Assembly (NCBI GenBank): GCA_015228935.1
Contig: JADGCO010000043.1
Coordinates: 1 to 35,775, forward strand
Direction: 5' to 3'
Length of the DNA: 35,775 bases
Source: Magnetococcales bacterium
GTDB taxonomy: Bacteria > Pseudomonadota > Magnetococcia > Magnetococcales > DC0425bin3
The position numbers were made by a program, and so were the translations under genes. Shown one piece after another: positions 1 to 7,824 of the stretch (position 1 is its first letter; each line of letters begins with the position of its first letter). Under the pieces are notes generated by a model. That model was not told where the DNA came from, did not search any database, and saw only the letters and a list, made by a program, of their open reading frames with translations.

Positions 1-62
1 CCCAACAAAGTCTTTTGTATCAAATCCTTTTTTTGCAAGGGTTCTGAATAGATACTTTTTTC

Positions 63-2534
63 TTATGGCAAGCCAACCATTTGAAAACCGCTCCAATAGT
101 GGGGATGGGAACGCTCTTCGTTGCGCAGGGCAATCTGGGTATGGCGCAGGGCGGCGCGCTTGTCACCGTCTTCCCGGAGGAATTGAAAATAGCGCCGGAT
201 AAAAAGCAGGGACGATTCAGGTTCCATGCGCCATAAACTGAAAATGGCGGTGTTGCCGAAGCCGAAGAGGAGACCCCGCATCAGGGTGGCAATGGCCTCG
301 CCATCATCCTTGGGGGCCATGGGGAGATCGGTGGCGGATAGTGTCAAGAGATCGGCATCCAGGCCCATGTCATACATCTCCCTGACGGTGAGGCGACCGT
401 CATTGTTCGGATCGGGGGTCAAAAGAATGGCAGAGTCCAGGGGATGCGCCGGACGCAGGCCCAGGGGAATGGCCAGATGGATGTATCGATATCCTTCTTC
501 CAGATTTTTCAGGGTGTTTTTGGTGGCCAGGTCACCCAGATGAACCTTGGCCTGGAGGTGTTCGTCGGACATGGCCACGACCACGGCAATGGCGAGGGCT
601 TCATCCCGGGCCAGGGGGACAGGGGGAAGTTTTTCTTCGGCAGGGCGTTTGGGATCGCCGAAGGCCACGAGTCGTCCTTCCTTGCCGCGTTTTTCCAGAG
701 GGAAATAGGCGCTCGTATTGGCGCTTGGCGACATGCGCATCTCATACCGGTCGATCATCTGGATGTTGTCGTCGTCGAGCAGAACTGCAAAAGGGAGATG
801 CAGCAAGGCACCATGCGGGACAATGGTCACCTTGCTGGTCTTGATGCGTTCCTGAAGGGGGGACCAGAGCTTGCGGTACAATTTGCGGGCAGGTTCACGC
901 CACTGCTCGCCGGATGAAGATTTCAGGGCCTGACGCAGGGCCAGGACATGGGCCTCCGGCTGGACATCCGGCAGGTTGAGGCAGTGGAATTCATTGCGGG
1001 AGACCACAAAGGCCAGCAGATTTTTGGGGGCGTATTGATGAAAGACAACCAGGGTTTCATCCAGGGGGAGCTGTTCCTGGATGCGGGGCAGGGTCAGGGG
1101 ACTGGCCCCCAGACTGGCGGCCAGGGAAAAATCCAGCTCGCTTAACCTTTCCAGAAGCTGCGTGCGATTTTTATGCAATCGTTCCCGTTCTGCTGCCGTG
1201 CGCCGACCATCCCGCCGGCTGGTCTGATCGTTGATTTCCGCCAGGGTGGTCAGCAACCGCTTGACCTGGTTGGAACGGTTGGGGCGGATGCCCCGCAGAG
1301 GGGTGGAACGGGCCAGCAGGTCGGTCGTGGCGAGGGCCTTGGCACGTTCTGCAACGCCAAAGGCCTGGGTAAACTCACCCTGGCGATACAGAATGGCTAT
1401 CAATTGCCGGTAGACTTCCTGTCGATCCCCGGTGATGCCGGTTTCCGACACCGAGCCGTGAAAAGGGATCGGTTCGGCCTCCATGGCTTCGATGGCACGT
1501 CCCCACCAGCCGATGGCCTGATCCTGACGTTTGTCGAGAATGGCGATACGACCCCGGTCATACAGGGCCATCCAGAACAGATCCGACAAGATGGGCATGC
1601 GGGGATCCAGGAGCAGGGCATCGAAGGTTTTGCGGGCGCAGGAGAGGTCACCGGTCTCCAGGCAGGCCCGGGCCAGCATGAACCGACGGGGGAGGGTCAC
1701 GAGCCAGGCACCACTCTGCTCTTCCATGCCCCGGCGTCCCATTTCCGACAGGGTACTCAGGGCACCCTGGAGCGGATTCACCCAGGTGGCGGCCATCATC
1801 AGGACTTCGATGGTATGGACACGATCGTACTCTTCAATGGCCTCCCGCACCTGCACATAATCCTTCAAGGCCATGCCGATCTGGATGGATGCCGTATGAA
1901 AGGCGGCCTGCAATTCCGGACTGGTTTGCACGGGAATGAGACTTTCCAGTTTTCTCAGGTGATGTTGGGCTTCGGCCCGGTGACCTTGCAGGGCCTCGGC
2001 CACCCCGGCCACCCGATGGGCCTGGGCCAGCCAGCGATCCCGATCCGGGGTGGGAGGCTCGCGTTGCAGGAGATTCAAAATTTCCTGGGAATAGACCAGG
2101 GCCTGGGAATAATCGCCGATTTCCAGTCCCGTCAAGGCTCGCCATACCAGGACAGGGGCCATCAATTCCCGGGAGGTGGGGACGTCATCGCCCGGGAAAA
2201 AGAGGGGTTCGTCCGTTTTCTGGGAACGAACCCGCTCCAGATACAGGTCCGAGCAGCGCTGAAAGGCCTCATACCGTTTCATTTCGTAGTAGGCCCGACA
2301 GAGGTCCTGGAGTGTACCGATGTCGGCACTCTCCAGGCTCAGGTTTTCCTCGAAATAGGTCGCTGCCTGCGAATAGCGATGGCTCATGACCAGAATGCGC
2401 ATGCTCATGGCATTGTCCGTGGCGCAGCCAAGCCAGGAGAGGCTGATCAGCATCAACAACATGAGGCTGGCAGGCGTGAATCCTGAACGAAATTTCCAGA
2501 AAAAATGCGGGAAGAGAAAAAGTTTGTTTGGCAT
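63..2534 (-). CDS. TPR-CHAT lipoprotein with degenerate (pseudo-protease) CHAT domain
   Basis: An 823-residue exported protein. The N-terminus has a basic stretch, a hydrophobic helix and a lipobox-like SWLGC near residue 37, so it is probably a lipoprotein. The middle (about residues 45-420) is rich in helical pairs of TPR type. The last ~330 residues match the CHAT caspase-like fold: PHGALLHLPF, an HPLDSAILL stretch, DGRLTVREMY, FSLW, and the closing HPHYWSGFQMVG. The two catalytic positions are lost. The usual HxATHG reads HLAIPL (Pro690 in place of His) and the usual LSAC reads LSAT (Thr735 in place of Cys). I infer a scaffold or sensor rather than an active protease. The start ATG has only a weak ribosome site. 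It is divergent from the gene at 2656, with no obvious partner next to it. Confidence 0.85.
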   Translation of the reverse strand: MPNKLFLFPHFFWKFRSGFTPASLMLLMLISLSWLGCATDNAMSMRILVMSHRYSQAATYFEENLSLESADIGTLQDLCRAYYEMKRYEAFQRCSDLYLERVRSQKTDEPLFFPGDDVPTSRELMAPVLVWRALTGLEIGDYSQALVYSQEILNLLQREPPTPDRDRWLAQAHRVAGVAEALQGHRAEAQHHLRKLESLIPVQTSPELQAAFHTASIQIGMALKDYVQVREAIEEYDRVHTIEVLMMAATWVNPLQGALSTLSEMGRRGMEEQSGAWLVTLPRRFMLARACLETGDLSCARKTFDALLLDPRMPILSDLFWMALYDRGRIAILDKRQDQAIGWWGRAIEAMEAEPIPFHGSVSETGITGDRQEVYRQLIAILYRQGEFTQAFGVAERAKALATTDLLARSTPLRGIRPNRSNQVKRLLTTLAEINDQTSRRDGRRTAAERERLHKNRTQLLERLSELDFSLAASLGASPLTLPRIQEQLPLDETLVVFHQYAPKNLLAFVVSRNEFHCLNLPDVQPEAHVLALRQALKSSSGEQWREPARKLYRKLWSPLQERIKTSKVTIVPHGALLHLPFAVLLDDDNIQMIDRYEMRMSPSANTSAYFPLEKRGKEGRLVAFGDPKRPAEEKLPPVPLARDEALAIAVVVAMSDEHLQAKVHLGDLATKNTLKNLEEGYRYIHLAIPLGLRPAHPLDSAILLTPDPNNDGRLTVREMYDMGLDADLLTLSATDLPMAPKDDGEAIATLMRGLLFGFGNTAIFSLWRMEPESSLLFIRRYFQFLREDGDKRAALRHTQIALRNEERSHPHYWSGFQMVGLP

Positions 2535-2655
2535 CGGTAACAGGTCACCTGGAATTTCTTTGCGTCCCGGGCCGGGATCACGGTATGGTCAAGGGTGTGA
2601 TCATGCCACAGAATGTCTCCCTTTTTCCCACGTTTTCTTTTCAGGTTCCAGATCC

Positions 2656-3030
2656 ATGGCCATTTTTCCCGGTTTGACCGTGCCGGTGGAGCGTTGGGCA
2701 CGCCTTCTTGAACGATGCCGCACGGAACAGGATCCAACCCGACTCAAGGAACATTGCGTGGCCCTGGAAAAATTTTTTCTGGAGTTTGTGGCACCGCAGA
2801 GTGCCTTGTATCACCAGCAGGCCGGATCAACAATCCCGGATGAGACTCTGGATGAAGCCCTGGTCTCCCGACTGGTCACCGCCGGGGCGGGTTGTCTGGG
2901 AGAGTCGCACCGTCTGTTGTGCCGGTTGCATGCCATTCTGCATCAGTCGGACCCTGCCCGGTTTCACCAGGAAGCCACGCGGTTGATCGTGCGCCTTGAC
3001 CGGATTTTGCAGCGGGTCCAGGGTGGATGA
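2656..3030 (+). CDS. Small protein of unknown function (124 aa)
   Basis: I do not recognise this protein. It is predicted to be mostly helical, with Leu/Arg-rich segments (WARLLERCRTEQDP, RLLCRLHAIL, RLIVRLDRIL), no signal peptide and no membrane helix. The ATG at 2656 is chosen because the upstream in-frame extension runs through the neighbouring divergent promoter region and has no protein-like composition. The ribosome site in front is weak (CAGG about 12 bases upstream). It sits between the divergent CHAT gene and the DNA methyltransferase and could be transcribed with the latter; the gap to the methyltransferase is about 97 bases. Confidence 0.55.
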   Translation: MAIFPGLTVPVERWARLLERCRTEQDPTRLKEHCVALEKFFLEFVAPQSALYHQQAGSTIPDETLDEALVSRLVTAGAGCLGESHRLLCRLHAILHQSDPARFHQEATRLIVRLDRILQRVQGG

Positions 3031-3127
3031 TGACAGATTTCCATTGTCCAGGTTTCGACATTGTCAGCATCCTGTCCGGTCATGGTTCCTTTGCATGATC
3101 CGTCCACGATGCACCATAAGGAGGCCA

Positions 3128-4327
3128 ATGTCATATTCCGTTGAATCTCGAAACAGATTTTTGGCCCAGGCACCATCTCGCACCTTTTATGAGTTTTTTG
3201 CTGGTGGTGGCATGGCGAGAATCGGTATCGGACCCGACTGGACATGCCTGTTTGCCAACGACATCAGCGCAATGAAGGCTGCCTGTTACCGGAGGTATTT
3301 TGGAGACGAAGGCTCTTATGTCGTGGGCGATGTGGCGACGGTTGAAACATCGCAATTGCCGGAATGTGCCGATCTGGTTTGGGCATCATTTCCTTGTCAG
3401 GACCTTTCCCTGGCCGGGTCTGGTGCTGGATTGGGCGGGACCCGGTCTGGAACATTCTGGCCTTTTTGGAATTTGATGCTGAGTCTTCGCCGGGAAAATC
3501 GCGCTCCGCGCTTGATTGTGCTTGAAAATGTCTACGGGACGATCACTTCTCGCAGAGGGGAAGATCTGGCGTCAATCCTGGGTGCCTTGGCAGATGGTGG
3601 ATATAAATTTGGCCCACTGGTGATTGATGCCGTGCATTTTCTGCCGCAAAGCCGACCAAGATTATTCATTCTTGCTGTTGACCACGAAGTTGCAGTTCCT
3701 GGCTTTCTCTTTGCTGACGGACCCAACCCAAAATGGCATCCAGGTACTCTTAACCATGCTTACGACGTGATATCCGGGCAAACCTGCTCCAAGTGGATAT
3801 GGTGGAACCTCGCCGATCCACATGAACGTCGCACAACTTTTGCCGACCTGATTGAACACGAACCAGTTGGTGTGACCTGGCATTCTCAAACAGAAACGAT
3901 GCGGTTGCTTGACATGATGTCACCGATCAATCGAAAAAAGGTGGAAGAGGCTCTGCATTCCGGCATTCGCAGGGTGGGAGGACTTTACAAGAGAACCAGA
4001 AAGGATGTGAATGGAATCAAAAGGCAAAGAGCAGAGGTTCGTTTTGATGATGTGGCTGGGTGTCTGCGTACTCCCACAGGTGGGTCCAGTCGCCAAACAA
4101 TTATTATTGTGGAAAATGATTGGGTACGTTCCCGTTTATTGTCGCCCAGAGAAGCAGCCCGTTTAATGGGTTTACCGGAAAACTACATGCTCCCCATAAA
4201 ATATAACGATGCCTACCATTTGGCCGGTGACGGGGTTGCTGTTCCCGTGGTCCGCCATCTTGTCTCACATATTGTCGAACCGATTTTGGACCAGTCACGG
4301 CAATCCATTTGTAAAGACGCAGCATGA
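3128..4327 (+). CDS. DNA (cytosine-5-)-methyltransferase
   Basis: A 399-residue C5-cytosine methyltransferase, which moves a methyl group from S-adenosylmethionine to C5 of a cytosine in a specific duplex site. Motifs occur in canonical order: motif I FFAGGGM (residues 23-29), motif IV FPCQD with the catalytic Cys90, motif VI ENV (133-135), motif VIII QSRPRLF (174-180), a target-recognition region about 210-310, and the C-terminal motifs LSPREAARLMGLP and GDGVAVPVV. The start is fixed by AAGGAGG at 3118-3124; the spacing of 3 bases is short. The next gene begins within about 25 bases and looks like a nuclease, so this is most likely the modification half of a type II restriction-modification system. 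The recognition site cannot be read from the sequence. Confidence 0.93.
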   Translation: MSYSVESRNRFLAQAPSRTFYEFFAGGGMARIGIGPDWTCLFANDISAMKAACYRRYFGDEGSYVVGDVATVETSQLPECADLVWASFPCQDLSLAGSGAGLGGTRSGTFWPFWNLMLSLRRENRAPRLIVLENVYGTITSRRGEDLASILGALADGGYKFGPLVIDAVHFLPQSRPRLFILAVDHEVAVPGFLFADGPNPKWHPGTLNHAYDVISGQTCSKWIWWNLADPHERRTTFADLIEHEPVGVTWHSQTETMRLLDMMSPINRKKVEEALHSGIRRVGGLYKRTRKDVNGIKRQRAEVRFDDVAGCLRTPTGGSSRQTIIIVENDWVRSRLLSPREAARLMGLPENYMLPIKYNDAYHLAGDGVAVPVVRHLVSHIVEPILDQSRQSICKDAA

Positions 4328-4348
4328 CGTTTGCAAAAGACAGGACGC

Positions 4349-5248
4349 ATGAAAACGATGCGAACCAAGCGAGTTTCCCTCAAAGTGGGTTCAATTCCAT
4401 GTGGGTTGTTGCCTGAAACGAGGCTTCGGATTGAAACCTACATGGATGATCTGCTCAGAGCGGCCCCTGCCATTGGATCTCATGGCCTTGATGACGATGA
4501 ATTCTGGCGATCTGGTATCTTTCGTAGTGCCATTGAGAGCATTCGGGGAACACAGTCTGCGTCCATGGCTGAGAAACGCTCGTTTGTTGATGAGGTTTTG
4601 GGATATCTCAAAGAAAAATCCAGGATAACCTCATTTTCTTTCACCGGAGCTGGAGACAGGCATGACTACCAGGTTTCGATGGATGACGGTACGCAGTCGG
4701 TAATTGAATCCAAGGGATGCCTTGATGGACAAAATACAACGATTTTTCAACGACCACAGAATGCAGAAGAGTTTGTTATCTGGTCATTATGTCAGAATCC
4801 TGGCTCGGATCCGCAACATAATGCATGGTCTGGAATCCACACCAGAATTGGCGGAAAACTCATCGCAGAAAAAGAAAAAGTGGACGGACTGATCATCTGG
4901 GACATGCTGTGCGGCACGGCAGGACGACCTTGTCCAAAATTAAAGAATGATTTGCGTGGCATAAAACTTCCCAGTGGACGGTTTCTCCCTCCGCCCTGCA
5001 TATATTTGTTTCCCAGGACCGTTCCCGACCCCAGAAACAACCCGTCACCCAGGCCATGGTCCATCGATGAAATCAAACTGCTCCATGCCATATGGAAAGA
5101 GTTTCAAGGGCAACCAAGTGATCTGACGGCAATACATATTGATACCAGGATGAACGGTGCCAACGTCGAGCGCAAAACCACATTGATTCGGGCGGGCGTG
5201 ATGGTGACAGGGTCCAATTGGACGGAGTTGAAACGGGCATCCCGATAG
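4349..5248 (+). CDS. Probable type II restriction endonuclease (PD-(D/E)XK-like)
   Basis: A 299-residue protein directly downstream of the cytosine methyltransferase on the same strand, where the cognate endonuclease would be expected. I do not recognise the family. A plausible PD-(D/E)XK core is present: Asp106 in RHDYQVSMDDG, then ESK (Glu120, Lys122) about 13 residues later, followed by a polar stretch. No signal peptide or membrane helix is seen. The start is uncertain. ATG 4349 has AGGA three bases upstream; a TTG at 4331 would leave only three bases after the methyltransferase stop. Other cytosolic roles are possible, but the pairing and motif make a restriction enzyme the best inference. 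Confidence 0.62.
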   Translation: MKTMRTKRVSLKVGSIPCGLLPETRLRIETYMDDLLRAAPAIGSHGLDDDEFWRSGIFRSAIESIRGTQSASMAEKRSFVDEVLGYLKEKSRITSFSFTGAGDRHDYQVSMDDGTQSVIESKGCLDGQNTTIFQRPQNAEEFVIWSLCQNPGSDPQHNAWSGIHTRIGGKLIAEKEKVDGLIIWDMLCGTAGRPCPKLKNDLRGIKLPSGRFLPPPCIYLFPRTVPDPRNNPSPRPWSIDEIKLLHAIWKEFQGQPSDLTAIHIDTRMNGANVERKTTLIRAGVMVTGSNWTELKRASR

Positions 5249-5299
5249 AAGCCGACATCTTCGATGTTTCTAATCATGCTGAATTTATTATTAAAATAT

Positions 5300-5339
5300 C
5301 GGAAATGGGACAATATCCGCAAGGTCAAGGCCATTTCCG
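5300..5339. terminator. Inverted repeat between convergent genes
   Basis: A perfect 9-bp inverted repeat CGGAAATGG / CCATTTCCG is separated by 22 bases. It lies in the 92-base gap between the converging endonuclease gene and the shikimate kinase-like gene, ending one base before the latter's stop codon. The position suits a bidirectional transcription terminator, but there is no clear T-run, so the role is inferred. Confidence 0.3.
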
Positions 5340-5340
5340 G

Positions 5341-5886
5341 TCAGCGGGTGGCAATCATGGGAAACAGGGCCAGAATTTCCACGGCCAACTCCTTGCGTGT
5401 CTTGTTTTCGATGTGGACGATCCGGTCTGCGGCCTGTTCATAGAAGGGGAGGCGTCGTTGCATGAGTTCAAGGGTGGAGTGTTGGGTCGTCAAAGAGGGA
5501 CGGTTGGCATCTCCCTGCACTTTTTCCACCAGACGTCGAATATCGCCTTGCAACCAGACGACCAGACCGCGTTCTCTGAGGAAGTCGATTTTTTCCCGGG
5601 CGTAGATTTCCTCGCCTTGGGCACCGATGTCAACCACCACACCGCCCCCGCAATCGATGATGACATTGTCCATTCTGGCGACTTTTTCGACCACCTGGCG
5701 TTCCATCTGGCGAAAAGCCCGCCAATTGCCGCCATTGCGGGCCAGAATCCGGGGTATGGACAACCCTTCATGCTCATATGAAATGAGCAGATCGGTTGAC
5801 AGGATGGGACGGCGGGTCAGGGTCGAGAGTCGGCGTGCGACACTGGTCTTGCCGGCCCCGCGCATGCCAATCAGCACAATGTTCAT
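5341..5886 (-). CDS. aroK: Shikimate kinase-like P-loop kinase
   Basis: A 181-residue protein with the shikimate kinase layout: Walker A GMRGAGKT near residue 8, FRxxE as FRQME, the GGG motif as IDCGGGVV, and a lid/RPxL element as RPSL. Shikimate kinase phosphorylates shikimate at the 3-hydroxyl with ATP in chorismate synthesis. One difference is visible: the DxD motif reads STD, so the first Asp (Mg-side) is replaced by Ser while the shikimate-binding Asp is kept. The start ATG overlaps the stop of the upstream gene in an ATGA arrangement, so the two are probably translated together. It could be a diverged paralogue with another substrate. Confidence 0.78.
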   Translation of the reverse strand: MNIVLIGMRGAGKTSVARRLSTLTRRPILSTDLLISYEHEGLSIPRILARNGGNWRAFRQMERQVVEKVARMDNVIIDCGGGVVVDIGAQGEEIYAREKIDFLRERGLVVWLQGDIRRLVEKVQGDANRPSLTTQHSTLELMQRRLPFYEQAADRIVHIENKTRKELAVEILALFPMIATR

Positions 5887-6146
5887 GTCGCCGCCCCTTT
5901 CTGGTGCGCATGCATCCGCCAAAGCTTGATCCCGATGACCAGCAGGGGGGAGGCATGCATGATCAGATCGAATATGTCGATGGGCTTGTGCAAGGTTCCC
6001 AGGGAGAGCATGCGTAATTTTTCAACCAAATGCGGTTCCGGGTGGACCGGGGCCATGCCCAGCATGAGGGCAATCACCAGCAATATTGGCCATGAAACGC
6101 CATCCACCCACTGCATGACACGATTGTTTGCCTGCGATTCATCCAT
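5883..6146 (-). CDS. Small two-helix membrane protein (RND-transporter-like annotation)
   Basis: An 87-residue protein with two hydrophobic segments: WPILLVIALMLGMAPV, followed by the conserved-looking HPEPHLVEKL and LGTLHKPIDIFDLIMHASPLL, then a short basic tail. Similar small proteins are often labelled RND transporter without functional evidence; I infer only an inner-membrane location. The ATG at 6146 is preceded by GAGGAAAAAAGCA, a good ribosome site. Its stop overlaps the start of the shikimate kinase-like gene (ATGA), which implies a two-gene operon on the minus strand, divergent from the MORN gene. Confidence 0.65.
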   Translation of the reverse strand: MDESQANNRVMQWVDGVSWPILLVIALMLGMAPVHPEPHLVEKLRMLSLGTLHKPIDIFDLIMHASPLLVIGIKLWRMHAHQKGAAT

Positions 6147-6284
6147 TGCTTTTTTCCTCGCTTCCAGGTGATCACTCCCGCCAGGATACCCTGTTCGCCC
6201 CTCTTCGCAACAGAGACCATCCGCACCGAAACGCCCCCTGTTGCACAACGGATGGGGTACAATGGCAACCCGGAACATGTTGCA

Positions 6285-6821
6285 ATGGATCCAATCTGGA
6301 TAATTTTATTGATTGTTTTTGGCTTGTTTGCGGCGGCGATCCGGGCGGATCTCCGGGCCGGCTGGTCGCGTCGCCTGCAACGCGCCAGGGGGAGCAAAGA
6401 GTCCGACTTCAAATGTTTGCGGGGCAATTGTCGCAACGGTTATGGCGAGGCCCTGTTCAGGAACGGCAACCGCTACAAGGGCCAGTATCGGCATGGTCGC
6501 AAGGAGGGACAGGGTTCTTTCACCTGGCGTGATGGCCGACAGTATACCGGTCAATGGAAAAAAGGCCGCATGCATGGCAAGGGTGTCATGACCTTTCCCC
6601 TGGGGGGACGTTACGAAGGGGATTTTGTCCAGGACCTCAAAGAAGGTGAGGGGTGTTATACCTGGCCCAATGGGGGTGTCTATCGGGGAAAATTTGTCGG
6701 CGACAAACGTAATGGCTTGGGAACCTACACGGCTCCCGATGGCCATCAAATCCGTTGCATCTGGCGGGATGACAAGCCCGGACGTTCCATGGAACCAGTC
6801 GGCAAGCGTCCAAAAGCGTGA
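6285..6821 (+). CDS. Membrane-anchored MORN-repeat protein
   Basis: A 178-residue protein. Residues 4-20 form an N-terminal membrane helix (IWIILLIVFGLFAAAI), followed by a basic linker. There are then one partial and four full MORN repeats of 23 residues: YKGQYRHGRKEGQG, YTGQWKKGRMHGKG, YEGDFVQDLKEGEG and YRGKFVGDKRNGLG mark their beginnings. MORN repeats form extended beta-sheets used in protein or lipid contacts; no catalytic domain is attached here. ATG 6285 gives the membrane anchor directly at the start; a candidate ribosome site GGAAC lies about 10 bases upstream. An in-frame ATG at 6252 is an alternative. The role is unknown. Confidence 0.75.
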   Translation: MDPIWIILLIVFGLFAAAIRADLRAGWSRRLQRARGSKESDFKCLRGNCRNGYGEALFRNGNRYKGQYRHGRKEGQGSFTWRDGRQYTGQWKKGRMHGKGVMTFPLGGRYEGDFVQDLKEGEGCYTWPNGGVYRGKFVGDKRNGLGTYTAPDGHQIRCIWRDDKPGRSMEPVGKRPKA

Positions 6822-7120
6822 AAAACCCGGGAATATCTGTCGGCAATAAGGCAATAACAAGGTAACCAACTGAAACAAGGCCTTGATCATTGACAAAACA
6901 ATATTTCACGAACCACGAGGCGGACCACGGGCAACAGGTGTCGGCTCTCTGACCTGTTGTCGCTCCATTGACGGGTTTTGCATGATTTCGACTGCCGGTG
7001 GCCATTCCCGGAAGCAGACGAGATCAGGATCAGGCTCCAGGCGCGCTTGGCATGAAAATTGTATATTCCTACCGGAGTACCCGAATTCAAGGAAGAATCG
7101 TTTTGCAGGGGAGTCTGAAA
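6822..7120. other. Gap of about 300 bases with no recognised feature
   Basis: Between the MORN gene and the next small gene I see no convincing coding frame, RNA or strong hairpin. Short frames here lack ribosome sites and protein-like composition. Confidence 0.5.
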
Positions 7121-7345
7121 ATGTCAGCGACGCAATGCAAGGATGCCATGCAGGTTCCGAATGTCACCATGACGGCCTGTTTTCCGGGCTGGAAAAATTA
7201 TTGGTTGCGGTCGTTGCGGGATATTCTGCTGCTGTTGCTGTTGACCCTGGCCATGGTTTGGGGGTTGGCTTTCTGCTTTGTTCCGGATGCCGTGCGTTCG
7301 GTCACGGGATTGGGCAGCCATGCCAGTCTGGCTCATGATTCCTGA
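7121..7345 (+). CDS. Small single-helix membrane protein (74 aa)
   Basis: I do not recognise this protein. It has a polar N-terminus with Cys residues (TQCKDAMQ, TACFPGWKNYW), one strong membrane helix (DILLLLLLTLAMVWGLAFCFV) and a short C-terminal tail. The start ATG 7121 is preceded by GGGGAG about seven bases upstream, which supports translation; the longer frame upstream does not look protein-like. Its neighbours are also small unknown genes on the same strand. Confidence 0.5.
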   Translation: MSATQCKDAMQVPNVTMTACFPGWKNYWLRSLRDILLLLLLTLAMVWGLAFCFVPDAVRSVTGLGSHASLAHDS

Positions 7346-7557
7346 GGCTCTGCCGGCGTATCTCGGCATTTTGTTTCCGTTTTACGGGTGGCCATCCAGA
7401 GCTGAAACCGTCCTGACGTTTCCCTGTATTGTGTTCTGTATTGTGACTTGAGCGTTTTTTCTGTGCGGGTTGCATTTTTTTCGATTTTGCTGGCCGTTCA
7501 TATGCCGATCAACCTGGATAAGAGGTATACGTTATTTCCTCAAGTCAGGGGTTGACC

Positions 7558-7806
7558 ATGAACGTGCAAGCGCAGAGTGATTTGGTTCGTCCTTTCAACC
7601 AGGCCTGGAACGTTGCCGACCGGAACATTCCGCAACCTGTTGGCAACAGGGCCGCCCAGGTCATCAGGCAGGCTTTTTCTTCTGGCGACACCGTGACCCT
7701 GACCGTGCCGGAGTCGGTCAAGGGGGCCATCAAGACGTTGGCAGAAAAAACCCTGAGCGAACTGCCCCCCAATGGAGCCGTGTCGGCGTTTGACTTTTAT
7801 GCATGA
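7558..7806 (+). CDS. Small protein of unknown function (82 aa)
   Basis: I do not recognise this protein. It is soluble, with no signal peptide. The sequence MNVQAQSDLVRPFNQAWN... includes a likely helix around AAQVIRQAF, a beta-like segment DTVTLTVPESV and the ending AVSAFDFYA. ATG 7558 follows CAGGGG at a spacing of about seven bases; an in-frame TTG at 7552 is less likely. It stands alone, with 212 bases upstream that contain no other gene. Confidence 0.5.
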   Translation: MNVQAQSDLVRPFNQAWNVADRNIPQPVGNRAAQVIRQAFSSGDTVTLTVPESVKGAIKTLAEKTLSELPPNGAVSAFDFYA

Positions 7807-7824
7807 AAAAGGGGTGTTTCCCTG

